NCBI GenBank assembly: GCA_022840285.1
Contig: JALHIE010000050.1
Coordinates: 1-55,945 of the forward strand
Direction of reading: 5' to 3'
From: Porphyromonadaceae bacterium
GTDB taxonomy: Bacteria > Bacteroidota > Bacteroidia > Bacteroidales > Dysgonomonadaceae
Length of the DNA stretch: 55,945 nucleotides
Positions within the stretch are counted from its first letter, which is position 1. Every line of letters begins with the position of its first letter. The translations under genes and the position numbers were made by a program. Below the pieces are notes generated by a model. That model worked only from the letters and a program-made list of their open reading frames with translations. It made no database searches and was not told the DNA's origin. This document shows, piece by piece, positions 8,659 to 17,940 of this stretch.

Positions 8659-9928
8659 ATGAAATATATAAAAATATTTTTTTGTTTTATTTCGGTGTTG
8701 GCTCTCAGCTCCTGCATGGATACATACACCGAAGATTACATGGCCAACGTGCCGGTTTATATGAGTTATGCCGATTTAAGAAGCTCCGTCAAGGCTTTGC
8801 CCGCCAGGGAACTGGAAAAACCCGGAAAAATTTATTTCAAAGACAATTACTTGTTGATTGTCGAGAAATTTAAAGGAATACACGTGATCGATGTTTCCAA
8901 TCCGGCAAATCCGAAGAATACATCTTTTGTTGAGGTTCCCGGCTGTGTAGATATTGCCGCAAAAGACCATATTTTATACGCCGACAGCTATGTAGACCTG
9001 GTAGCCATTGATGTTTCGGATGTAACCAAAATCAAGGAAATAAACCGGTTGAAAGATGTTTATCCTTACGCGGTTCCGCCCACCGACAATCAACTGCGAA
9101 GGAAAAAGGCGTTGTTGTTGCCTGGGAACAAAAGAAAGAGCACAACAGACTGGAAGAGCAAATAACATACCCCATTTATTACGGATGGGAGGGTTACCGG
9201 AATAATTCCAATCTAAGCATGGACGCTACTACCGGAGGAATATCAAGCGCATCGTTTGGCAAAGGCGGCTCAATGGCCCGGTTCGGCATATACGATAACT
9301 TTCTTTATACGGTAGATCAATACCAGCTATTCGTCTTCAATGTCTCGGAAGCATCCAATCCGGTAAAAGTGGTTACTCAACCTATCGGAACGTGGAAACC
9401 ATGTTTCTGTATGACCATCACATGTTTTTGGGGACAACCAACGGGATGCTTATTCTGGAGTTGGTGAATCCATCGGCTCCACGGCAAATAAGCTCGCTTT
9501 GGCACGTAACGACCTGCGATCCCGTAGTAGTGCAGGACGGATACGCATATATTACCCTCCGCTCGGGCGTCACCTGCAACAGAAACGCAAACCTAAGCGT
9601 AAACGTTCTTGATGTGGTAAAACTATCCGACGATTACAAAATGAATAACTTGATAGCCACGTATAATATGAAAGCGCCTTATGGATTGGGGATTGATAAC
9701 AATACGCTTTTCCTGTGCGATGATGGATTAAAGGTATTTAATGTAACAGATAAGTTGAATATCAACAACAACCTGATAGCTCACTTTAAAGAGATAGAAA
9801 CGTACGACGTAATTCCGCTGAACAAATTCCTGTTTACGATCGGCGACGACGGATTTTATCTTTATGATTACTCCAATTTACAAGATATCAAACTATTGGG
9901 AAGTATCCCGGTGAAGGAACAACGTTAA
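8659..9928 (+). pseudogene. LVIVD-repeat lipoprotein, broken by two frameshifts
   Basis: The first segment (8659 to about 9090) begins with a lipoprotein signal (lipobox LSSC) and LVIVD-type beta-propeller repeats (GIHVIDVSNPANPK, LVAIDVSDVTKIKE). Homologous sequence continues in a second frame from about 9100 (KEKGVVVAWEQKK, then YTVDQYQLFVFNVSEASNP) and in a third frame from about 9385 (NVETMFLYDHHMF, then NGMLILELVNPSAP) to the stop at 9928. Both shifts are in the -1 direction, consistent with single-base losses or with deletions of other lengths not divisible by three. Repaired, it would be about 420 residues. The family is an exported surface propeller of unknown ligand. No slippery heptamer was seen at either point, so programmed frameshifting is unlikely. 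Its last 36 nt overlap the 3' end of the convergent polyprenyl synthetase gene. Confidence 0.8.
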
Positions 9929-10867
9929 ACTTAAGATTATTTTAAACTCGTTGTCTATCGAAACATTTTCGATAATCTGTTCTGCCTCTTCCAGTAAATT
10001 GTCGATGGTTTTCCGGGCATACTCAATGCCGCCGTTGCTTTTGGCAAAATCAAGCAGAAGTTCGATGTTTCCAGCAGAAAAATCAGAGGAACGGATAATC
10101 TTCATCATTTCATCCGATAGTTCCTGGGGCGCATGGTTGAGTGCATAGATCAACGGAAGGGTGATCTTGCCTTCCCGAATATCGTTACCCGTAGGCTTAC
10201 CCACATCGGCTTTGTAATAATCGAAAATATCATCACGGATCTGGAAAGCAATACCCAGTATACGACCGGCTTTTCCGAATTCATCTATCGTGAACCGGTC
10301 GGCACTTGCAGTAATGGCACCGATCTTTGCGCAAGCATACAGCAGGGAAGCTGTTTTTTTGTCAATTACTTTAAAATACTCTTCTTCATCAATAATTATC
10401 TCATTGACCAACGAGTATTGGTTAAGCTCTCCTTCCGCCAAGTTTTGCCCGAGTTCGGAAATAATCCCTATGATTTCCAGGCTATTGGTTTTAACACTCT
10501 CACGCAGGGCCGACGACAACACATAATCACCTGCCAGTACGGAACGTTTATTATCGAAAACAGCATTTGACGACGGCTGTCCGCGACGTGTCGATGCCTC
10601 ATCCACCACATCGTCGTGCATAAGCGTCGCCATATGGAGCAACTCCACCGTAACAGCACCGTGGTACGTGGCAGGAGTTATCTCCCCGCAACATTTTGCC
10701 ACCAGGAAAACCAGCATCGGCCTTATCCGTTTACCATCAACCTTAAAAGCATGCCGAAGTATCTCCGAGATCCGGGAATTATTGTTTTCCAGAGATTTCC
10801 AGAGATAAGTGTCGAATTGATTCAATTCGTCGCGCAACGACTCTTTTATAACCTGACTTTCGTCCAT
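9893..10867 (-). CDS. Long-chain polyprenyl diphosphate synthase
   Basis: A 324-residue trans-prenyltransferase that elongates FPP with IPP to the all-trans chain used for menaquinone. The first aspartate-rich motif is in MHDDVVDEASTRRGQ and the second in FQIRDDIFDYY. KRIRPMLVFL is the usual N-terminal substrate-binding segment. It is related to IspB; chain length cannot be read from sequence. The C-terminus is odd: after SIDNEFK the last residues (IILSLTLFLHRDTSQ) do not look like the family end. They are read antisense to the tail of the LVIVD gene, as if a deletion had removed the original 3' end. polA is divergent, 95 nt away. Confidence 0.88.
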   Translation of the reverse strand: MDESQVIKESLRDELNQFDTYLWKSLENNNSRISEILRHAFKVDGKRIRPMLVFLVAKCCGEITPATYHGAVTVELLHMATLMHDDVVDEASTRRGQPSSNAVFDNKRSVLAGDYVLSSALRESVKTNSLEIIGIISELGQNLAEGELNQYSLVNEIIIDEEEYFKVIDKKTASLLYACAKIGAITASADRFTIDEFGKAGRILGIAFQIRDDIFDYYKADVGKPTGNDIREGKITLPLIYALNHAPQELSDEMMKIIRSSDFSAGNIELLLDFAKSNGGIEYARKTIDNLLEEAEQIIENVSIDNEFKIILSLTLFLHRDTSQ

Positions 10868-10962
10868 TCCCGTTTTTATTGAAACGCAAATTTAAAAATA
10901 ATTCACCTTAAAGCAATCAAATATTCGTAACTTTACGTTCTAAAAAGAAATATTTAGTTTAT

Positions 10963-13701
10963 ATGACCAGACAGAAACTGTTTCTTCTCGATGCTTATGC
11001 GTTGATTTACAGAGCATATTATGCATTTATCAAAAACCCACGCGTTAATTCGAAAGGACAGAACACATCAGCAATCTTCGGGTTTGTGAATACGCTGGAA
11101 GAGGTGTTGAAAAAAGAGAACCCGTCGTACATTGCCGTTGCTTTCGATCCCCCGGGACCCACATTCCGTCATACGGAGTTTGAAGCCTACAAAGCACAGC
11201 GCGAAGCCACTCCCGAAGACATAAAAGCCTCGATTCCCCTAATCAAAAAGATCCTGGAAGCCTACAACATACCGGTGCTTGAAAAGGAAGGGTTCGAAGC
11301 CGACGATGTAATCGGCACCCTGGCCAAAAAGGCGGACAAAGATAAATTTGACGTTTACATGATGACTCCGGACAAGGATTACGGACAATTGGTGGAGAAG
11401 CATGTTTTTATCTATAAACCCAAATACGGCAGTAACGAGTTTGAGATACTGGACGATAAAAAAGTGATGGAGAAATACCGCGTTTCCCGCCCGGAACAGG
11501 TAATCGATTTGCTGGGCCTGATGGGCGACACGTCCGACAATATTCCCGGCTGCCCGGGCGTGGGGCCTAAAACAGCGGAAAAGCTGTTGGAAGAGTTCGG
11601 ATCCGTTGAAAATCTGCTTGAAAACAGTGATAAACTGAAAGGAACGCTCCGCACAAAAATCGAAGAGAACAAGGAGCAGATTTTATTTTCAAAATTTTTG
11701 GCCACGATAAAGACAGATGTCCCCATAGAGACCTGCATCGAAAGCCTGAAAAGAAAAGAGTTGAACGAAACAGCCATAAAAGAGATATTCGAAGAGCTGG
11801 AATTCAGGACATTGATAAACAGGGTACTGAAAATCGAAGCCCCCAAACCGGTTGTTAAACAATTCATCCAGGGCGACTTGTTCAGTGGCTTCAGCGATGT
11901 TCTAGAAGAAGAAAAAACAGCTCCGGCGGAGCTTCCGGGAAGCTTCTCCGACATACACTCCACCCGACATGCGTATAAATTAGTGGAAACGGAACTGGAG
12001 CTTACTGAGTTGAACAAAAAACTTTGCGCACAGCAATCGGTATGCTTCGATACAGAGACAACCGGAGTCGACCCGCTGCAGAGCGACCTGGTGGGCCTAT
12101 CGTTTGCATATACCGAGGGCGAAGCGTTTTACGTGCCCGTTTCTGAAAACAGGGAGGAAGCGCAAAGGCAGGTAGATGTTTTCAGGCCCTTTTTCGAAAA
12201 TGACCGGATCGAAAAAATTGGACAAAACCTCAAATACGATATCCTCTCCCTTCGTCATTACGGCATCAGGGTAAAAGGAAAACTCTTCGACACGATGATC
12301 GCACATTATCTTCTCAATCCCGAACTCCGGCACGGGATGGATTACATGGCAGAAACCTACCTGAAATACAGAACCATTCATATAGAAGAGCTAATCGGTC
12401 CAAAGGGAAAAAATCAAAAATCAATGCGTGACGTGGATAAACAAGTCGTCTGTGATTACGCAGCCGAAGACGCCGATATTACGCTGAGGTTGAAGAATAT
12501 GCTGGAGAGGGAGATCAGACAAAACAATTTTGATCACCTCTTTTACGAAGTGGAGTCGCCCCTCGTTTATGTACTCGCCGATATGGAATGGACAGGCGTT
12601 CGTCTCGATTTAGACGCGCTGGTCCAACTTTCTGAAGATTTTACCGCCGAGTTGCAACGGGTTGAATCGGAAATCATTGCCATGGCCGGAGAGGAGTTCA
12701 ATGTAAACTCACCCAAACAAATAGGGGAGGTACTCTTCGACAAAATGAAGATTATCGAAAAACCAAAAAAAACCCGGACCGGGCAATACAGTACCAGCGA
12801 AGATGAATTACAGAAGCTGCGCAACAAACATCCCGTTATTGAAAAAATACTGGAGCAGCGGGGATTGAAGAAGTTGCTGGGAACCTATATCGATGCTTTT
12901 CCCTTGCTGGTAAACCCCCGAACCGGAAAAGTGCACACCTCTTTCAACCAAACCGTTGCTGCGACGGGACGGCTGAGCAGTACCAATCCCAACCTGCAGA
13001 ACATACCCATTCGCGACGAACGCGGTAAAGAAATGCGACGCGTTTTCATCCCGGACGAAGGGTGCACGTTTCTTTCCGCCGACTATTCGCAAATTGAACT
13101 GCGCATCATGGCACACCTGAGCGAAGATAAAAATATGCTGGAAGCCTTTAACCGGGGACTGGATATTCATGCCGCCACAGCCGCCAAAATCAATCATATC
13201 CCCGTTGAAGAAGTGACTTCCGATATGCGGCGAAAGGCAAAAACCGCCAATTTTGGAATTATTTACGGCATTTCGGTCTTTGGACTTTCCGAACGGCTGA
13301 ATATTCCCCGATCAGAAGCCAAAACGCTTATCGACGGCTATTTTGACACCTATCCCGGCGTGAAACGTTATATGGACGAAAGTATTGCCAACGCACGCGA
13401 AAAGGGTTATGTGGAAACCGTTCTGGGACGCAAACGTTTTTTGGCTGACATCAACTCCAAAAATGCCGTCGTGCGAGGATATGCAGAGAGGAATGCCATA
13501 AACGCACCCATTCAGGGAAGTGCGGCAGACATCATAAAAGTGGCAATGATCCGTATCTCTGATCGGCTGAAAAAAGAAGGACTGCAATCGAAAATGATTC
13601 TTCAGGTACACGACGAACTTAACTTCAACGTTCCGGCAAACGAACTGGAAAGGATGAAAAAAATTGTTGTCGAGGGCTGGAAGCACATTGATTATGCTTG
13701 A
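10963..13701 (+). CDS. polA: DNA polymerase I, C-terminal end altered
   Basis: PolA fills gaps and removes RNA primers. Domains in order: 5'-3' exonuclease (1 to about 300, with FEADDVIGT and GDTSDNIPG), proofreading 3'-5' exonuclease (CFDTETTG near 362, catalytic residues intact) and polymerase (motif A DYSQIELRIMAHLS, motif B RRKAKTANFGIIYG, motif C VHDELN near 884). The family normally ends about 25-30 residues later with NWLEAH. Here the frame ends KKIVVEGWKHIDYA. The expected LEAH plus stop codon is present in another frame at 13677-13691, 2 nt before the next gene. An out-of-frame deletion of roughly 60 nt at about 13674 explains this. The catalytic residues remain, but the terminal strand and helix of the palm region are lost. 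Confidence 0.93.
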   Translation: MTRQKLFLLDAYALIYRAYYAFIKNPRVNSKGQNTSAIFGFVNTLEEVLKKENPSYIAVAFDPPGPTFRHTEFEAYKAQREATPEDIKASIPLIKKILEAYNIPVLEKEGFEADDVIGTLAKKADKDKFDVYMMTPDKDYGQLVEKHVFIYKPKYGSNEFEILDDKKVMEKYRVSRPEQVIDLLGLMGDTSDNIPGCPGVGPKTAEKLLEEFGSVENLLENSDKLKGTLRTKIEENKEQILFSKFLATIKTDVPIETCIESLKRKELNETAIKEIFEELEFRTLINRVLKIEAPKPVVKQFIQGDLFSGFSDVLEEEKTAPAELPGSFSDIHSTRHAYKLVETELELTELNKKLCAQQSVCFDTETTGVDPLQSDLVGLSFAYTEGEAFYVPVSENREEAQRQVDVFRPFFENDRIEKIGQNLKYDILSLRHYGIRVKGKLFDTMIAHYLLNPELRHGMDYMAETYLKYRTIHIEELIGPKGKNQKSMRDVDKQVVCDYAAEDADITLRLKNMLEREIRQNNFDHLFYEVESPLVYVLADMEWTGVRLDLDALVQLSEDFTAELQRVESEIIAMAGEEFNVNSPKQIGEVLFDKMKIIEKPKKTRTGQYSTSEDELQKLRNKHPVIEKILEQRGLKKLLGTYIDAFPLLVNPRTGKVHTSFNQTVAATGRLSSTNPNLQNIPIRDERGKEMRRVFIPDEGCTFLSADYSQIELRIMAHLSEDKNMLEAFNRGLDIHAATAAKINHIPVEEVTSDMRRKAKTANFGIIYGISVFGLSERLNIPRSEAKTLIDGYFDTYPGVKRYMDESIANAREKGYVETVLGRKRFLADINSKNAVVRGYAERNAINAPIQGSAADIIKVAMIRISDRLKKEGLQSKMILQVHDELNFNVPANELERMKKIVVEGWKHIDYA

Positions 13702-14146
13702 CGGATTAGCAGAATACGGGTATTGGGGACTACTGCTTGCATCGTTTTTGGCGGCAACGGTACTGCCGTTTAGTTCCGAAGTAGTTTTCGCAGCGCTTAT
13801 CGCTGCAGGAATGGATGTTTGGACTGCTGTCTTTTACGCCACCGTAGGGAATGCTGCCGGGGGAGCCACCTGTTATTACGTGGGGAAACTGGGAAAAACC
13901 GAATGGCTGGAGAGGTGGTTCAAAATAAAACCGGAGAGGATCGATAAAACAATCCAGTGGTTGCACGGTAAGGGTGCCGTAATGGGATTTTTCGGATTTC
14001 TTCCCGCTGTGGGCGATGCCATCCTGGTGGCGTTGGGATTTATGCGGGCAAACGTTCCCGTGGTAATGGTTTCGATGACTATCGGAAAATTGTTGCGGTA
14101 CGTGTTGATCGGTTTTGGGACGGATCAGATTATATCGTGGCTGTAA
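13694..14146 (+). CDS. YqaA-type (SNARE-associated/DedA-like) membrane protein
   Basis: A 150-residue inner-membrane protein of the YqaA family, related to DedA/SNARE-associated proteins. These have been linked to membrane homeostasis and lipid transport, but this subgroup is little characterised. Hydrophobic segments lie at about 8-40, 45-65, 95-115 and 120-145. The motif FLAATVLPFSSEVVF is characteristic. I chose the ATG at 13694 (MLDGLAEYGYWGLLL); an upstream in-frame ATG at 13664 would lie inside polA. The start follows the ancestral polA stop (13689-13691) by 2 nt but overlaps the present, frameshifted polA end. Confidence 0.8.
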   Translation: MLDGLAEYGYWGLLLASFLAATVLPFSSEVVFAALIAAGMDVWTAVFYATVGNAAGGATCYYVGKLGKTEWLERWFKIKPERIDKTIQWLHGKGAVMGFFGFLPAVGDAILVALGFMRANVPVVMVSMTIGKLLRYVLIGFGTDQIISWL

Positions 14147-14174
14147 CTTCTTAACGATTTTTTAATTAAACAAT

Positions 14175-14954
14175 ATGTCTACCATCCTCTTTCACGAAAT
14201 AGTTTACGGCCCGGTCCACAGCCGCCGGATGGGCATTTCACTGGGCGTAAACCTGTTGCCTTACGACGGCAAGCTTTGTTCGTTCGACTGTATCTACTGC
14301 GAATGCGGATTTAATAGAGATTTCAGGACAAAAACAAAACTTCCCGACAGGGAAAACGTTTACGCCGCCTTGGAAGATAAATTGCAATCGCTGCGCGGAC
14401 AAAACGTACAACTCGACGTTATCACCTTTGCCGGAAACGGCGAGCCGACCATGCATCCCGAATTTTCGGCCATCATCGACGATACCATCTCATTGAGAAA
14501 CCGATTTGCTCCTGAAGCAAAAATAAGCGTTCTCTCCAACGGGATGAACGTGGGAAAAACTCCGGTTTTTGCAGCATTGAAAAAAGTTGAAAACCCAATT
14601 TTGAAGCTCGACTCGGCTTTCGATGAAACTGTCCGCCTGATCGACCGCCCGAATTCACCCAATTATTCGGTTGCCCGCCAAGTGGAACTTTACAAGAAAT
14701 TCCGGGGTAATTTCATCCTGCAAACAATGTTTCTCAAAGGCGAGTTTGAGGGCAGGCGTGTAGACAACTCCTCCGAAAAGGAAGTTTCAGCCTGGTTAGA
14801 GCTCGTCAGGGCGCTTTCTCCCCGCGAGGTAATGATTTACACCATCGACCGCGAAACGCCCGCCAAACAGCTCGAAAAGGTACCCCTCGAAGAGTTGCGG
14901 AAAATAGCCGGCAGGGTAGGAGAGCTTGGAATCCGAACAAACGTGGCGGGATAA
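14175..14954 (+). CDS. Radical SAM protein
   Basis: A 259-residue protein with the CxxxCxxC cluster motif in LCSFDCIYCECG (C35, C39, C42). The motif binds the 4Fe-4S cluster that cleaves S-adenosylmethionine. TFAGNGEPTMHPEF is the GGEP-like SAM-binding motif, and VLSNGMNV is the next barrel strand. The N-terminus (IVYGPVHSRRMGISLGVNLLP) is typical of a subgroup annotated only as radical SAM proteins in Bacteroidetes. There is no SPASM or other accessory domain. The reaction is unknown. It starts 28 nt after yqaA and may be co-transcribed with polA-yqaA. Confidence 0.85.
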   Translation: MSTILFHEIVYGPVHSRRMGISLGVNLLPYDGKLCSFDCIYCECGFNRDFRTKTKLPDRENVYAALEDKLQSLRGQNVQLDVITFAGNGEPTMHPEFSAIIDDTISLRNRFAPEAKISVLSNGMNVGKTPVFAALKKVENPILKLDSAFDETVRLIDRPNSPNYSVARQVELYKKFRGNFILQTMFLKGEFEGRRVDNSSEKEVSAWLELVRALSPREVMIYTIDRETPAKQLEKVPLEELRKIAGRVGELGIRTNVAG

Positions 14955-14996
14955 AACAATCCCGACAGATACCAATACAGATTAGGTCAATACAAC

Positions 14997-16622
14997 TTAA
15001 GTTGATAAGAACAATCCCAATTTCCGGTATTTTTCGTATTTACCGGTGTAATGAGGATTACGGTCTTCATTTGGCAAATATTCAGCCCGTACTCCTTGTC
15101 CCATAGCGCACTGCGCATTTTCCAACGAGGAATAGACTCCCGAAGCCACCGTCGCGCACATAGCAGCACCCAGCGCACCTGCCTGTTCCGTGGCAGCCAC
15201 TTTTATCGGCACTCCCATTACATCTGAAAGCACCTGCATCACATAAGGCGATTTTAATGAAATCCCTCCCACGCCGATCACCTCCGTCACTTTCACCCCT
15301 TCTTTCTCAATATGATCCATAATGGCTCTCGAACCAAAAGAAGTTGCCTCTACCAGGCTTTTGAAGAGTTGCGCCGGTGTGGTCCCCAAAGTGATTCCGG
15401 CGATAGCTCCTTTCAGGGTCTGATCAGCAAAAGGTGTGCGGCGGCCATTGAGCCAGTCGACTGCGATCGGATCATCCTCCCGCAAGGGTAACTGCGATGC
15501 CTCGTCGTTCAGTCGGGACAGTATCTTCGCAATCACTTCCTCATTAATCTCTCGTGACAGGAGCGAAACACTCCACGAAAGGAAATCCCGTAACCAGGCA
15601 TATACGTCGCCGAATGCCGATTGTCCTGCTTCCAGCCCGATAAGGCCCGGAATGACCGAGCCGTCTACCTGACCGCTGATGCCGGGAATCAACCTGTCCT
15701 CTATGTCGGACTTGGGAGTAACCACAATATCGCACGTGGAGGTTCCCAGGATCTTAACCATCGTTTTTGCCTTTATCCCCGCTCCGATTGCTCCGGCATG
15801 AGCATCGATGATGCCTACGGCTACATCAATTCCCACGGGCAATCCGAGCCGCGCCGCCCACTCTTCAGACAGCTTTCCGGCACTTGTGTCACTGGTATAC
15901 GTGTAAGCGCTTAAATGGGCAGCAAACCCGTCTAGCAGCGGATCCAGTTCCGACAGGAATTTCTGTGAAGGGTATCCGCCCCACTCTTCGGCCCACATAC
16001 ATTTGTGTCCGGCAGCACAACGGCTACGTTTCAGTTCTTCGGGTTTTAAATTACCGGTAAGGAGTGCCGGCATCCAGTCACAATGCTCGACAATGGAATA
16101 GGCATCTTTGCGAATCGATTCATCCTTGCGCAAAGCGTGCAGTGCCTTAGCCCAGAACCATTCCGACGAATAAATCCCTCCTGAACGGGAAGTGTAATCA
16201 ACCTCATACCGGTGAGCGAGTTGATTGATCTCTTCAGCCTCCTTGATGGAAGTATGGTCTTTCCACAAAATGAACATAGCGTTGGGATTATCGGTATATT
16301 CGGGCAACAATGCCAGGGGAGTTCCCTGTTTGTCAGTCAGGCAGGGCGTACTGCCGGTAGTATCGATGCCGATGCCGATAATTTGCTTGGCCACATCCGC
16401 TTGAAGTTGTACCAATGCCCCTTTTATAGCCTGTTCCAGCGTATCGATATAATCCTGCGGATGCTGCCTGTACTGATTCCTGGAAGCATCGCAGTACTTA
16501 CCGTTTTTCCACCGGGGATAAAATGCAACATTTGCGGCCATCTCTCTTCCCGAAGTGGCGTCGACGATCAGCGCCCGGCAGGAGTCCGTTCCGTAATCGA
16601 TTCCTATAACTAATTTTTCCAT
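14997..16622 (-). CDS. araB: Ribulokinase
   Basis: A 541-residue FGGY-family carbohydrate kinase. GIDYGTDSCRALIVD at the N-terminus and the AraB-specific block NVAFYPRWKNGKYCDASRNQYRQHP point to ribulokinase rather than xylulo- or glycerokinase. GIDTTGSTPCLTD and the C-terminal ATP-site motif IGVGGISLKSPYVMQVLSDV are intact. It phosphorylates L-ribulose to ribulose 5-phosphate in L-arabinose catabolism. No araA or araD is nearby. The only neighbour on the same strand is a broken GH172 gene 104 nt upstream, a family that includes arabinofuranosidases, so both may belong to an arabinose or arabinan pathway. No sharp terminator follows the stop. Confidence 0.87.
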   Translation of the reverse strand: MEKLVIGIDYGTDSCRALIVDATSGREMAANVAFYPRWKNGKYCDASRNQYRQHPQDYIDTLEQAIKGALVQLQADVAKQIIGIGIDTTGSTPCLTDKQGTPLALLPEYTDNPNAMFILWKDHTSIKEAEEINQLAHRYEVDYTSRSGGIYSSEWFWAKALHALRKDESIRKDAYSIVEHCDWMPALLTGNLKPEELKRSRCAAGHKCMWAEEWGGYPSQKFLSELDPLLDGFAAHLSAYTYTSDTSAGKLSEEWAARLGLPVGIDVAVGIIDAHAGAIGAGIKAKTMVKILGTSTCDIVVTPKSDIEDRLIPGISGQVDGSVIPGLIGLEAGQSAFGDVYAWLRDFLSWSVSLLSREINEEVIAKILSRLNDEASQLPLREDDPIAVDWLNGRRTPFADQTLKGAIAGITLGTTPAQLFKSLVEATSFGSRAIMDHIEKEGVKVTEVIGVGGISLKSPYVMQVLSDVMGVPIKVAATEQAGALGAAMCATVASGVYSSLENAQCAMGQGVRAEYLPNEDRNPHYTGKYEKYRKLGLFLST

Positions 16623-16726
16623 ATTCTTTTTACTTCTTGCTGTCGCAAAGCATTAATACTCCATGATGAGCGAAGTGATCCGAGATGCAGTTATTGACTT
16701 CAGAAGCAATTTCTGCATAAAAATAA

Positions 16727-17615
16727 TCACTTTTCGGGTGAGATGATCCGCTTATTACCACATTTATTCATTTCCAAGTGTTGCCAACCGGGCAACTGCG
16801 AAAAGTTGGCATGCGGTTCTGCCTGGTACCAGAAGCATACGGACGAAATATCCGATTGCTGCGGCAAATAGCACCCTCCGTGTCTCCATCCCAAATCCTG
16901 GATAGTAACCCGCAAATCTTTTTTAAACCGGATGGAATCCACGATATGCCAGCGATATAGTCCGAAACGTTGTCCCGATTTATATGTTATGTCGGAAGGC
17001 AACACCTGAACCAATCCGGCATAAGGTGTGGTAAATGTAGTGTATTTACCTTGACGGTCAAAATTGTAGGAACCGCAAAAATAATCTTCAGTCCCTGTCC
17101 CTACGATAGTTGGAAATTTTTTGTCACCATCCATGAAAAATTTAATTTCTCCTTCTCCCCACCAACCGTTGTTGTTTACCTGCCAGGCCACGTACACGCC
17201 TACGTAATGTCCTTCTCTCCGGATACCGTCAATAATGGTGTAATCGGAAGTCTCATTTATTCTTGTGCGTTGGAACTGCGCGTGAAAATAGGCGGCATCT
17301 GCCGGAACATCGGTCAATGTGTAGTTAATCTGATAGTAAAGTGTCATTGGATCTGCATCGTTGATATTGGTCATGGTTATTCTGCATTTTTTTCCTAAAG
17401 GCATCACCCAGTATATGCGGATGATAGAAAATCGCCAGTTGCCCGTGGGTGTCATCCAGATATGTTGAATGGCTCACGGAACGGCTTTCAGCATTTGATA
17501 GCTTGTACAAGTTACCCATGTTCATATCCAGACCGTGAAACTGTCGCGATTGTGAAAATCCGGACAACGCGATCGAAACAAGAAATAAGGCTGGAATAGT
17601 TTTTTTTGAATTCAT
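16727..17615 (-). pseudogene. GH172 (DUF2961) hydrolase with two internal deletions
   Basis: The N-terminal frame from 17615 encodes a signal peptide (MNSKKTIPALFLVSIALSGF), then GLDMNMGNLYKLSNAESRSVS, as in GH172. It then runs out of frame. Homology resumes in another frame with AIQHIWMTPTGNWRFS and continues to the C-terminus (NNNGWWGEGEIKFFMDGD, GTGTEDYFCGSYNF). By comparison with the family, about 60 residues are missing at this junction (about 17448-17455). A second gap is in-frame: RIYW runs directly into VMPLGKKCRITM near 17411, skipping about 40-45 residues that normally contain a GDFFG-like motif. The family has Tyr-Trp on both sides of that segment, suggesting deletion between short repeats. 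GH172 includes alpha-arabinofuranosidase and difructose-anhydride enzymes. Confidence 0.82.
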
Positions 17616-17650
17616 GATGGATTGTTTTTGGTAATAATGAATAAGTAGTA

Positions 17651-17680
17651 CAAAAATATTTAAAATATTTTAAAATACAA
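17651..17680 (-). promoter_or_regulatory. Promoter for the GH172 gene
   Basis: On the minus strand, TATTTTTG (17658-17651) matches the Bacteroidetes -7 consensus TAnnTTTG. TTG at 17680-17678 lies 19 nt upstream as the -33 element. Transcription would start near 17644, about 29 nt before the ATG. Confidence 0.5.
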
Positions 17681-17940
17681 CGTGTCAATCAATTATTTAA
17701 GTGTCGCATGCAATAATTACTGACATATCCAACAAATACAGGACAGGCATTAAAAACACGTAGCGATATTGCCTATTGTTGCCAGTAAATTCATAAAGTA
17801 GGCAGAAAATACCGAAACAGTAAAAAAGAAATTAGACTAGTAAGTTAACACGTATCGTTTGGAAGCTGGAAAGGATGCGGTAGTTACTTTCTTTTACTGA
17901 CAAAATAAAGATGATAGAGTTGAATCATATTTTTGGGGTA
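17681..17940. other. Gene-free gap between GH172 and ychF
   Basis: Together with the promoter at 17651-17680, this makes a 325-nt gap. It is AT-rich, with ATATTTTAAAATA-like stretches near 17655-17677. I see no open frame, RNA gene, terminator or repeat pair that I can support. Confidence 0.4.

Noticed and set aside
8659..9928. Programmed ribosomal frameshifting in the LVIVD gene
   Set aside because: No slippery heptamer or following structure was seen at either junction, and two shifts in one gene would be exceptional.
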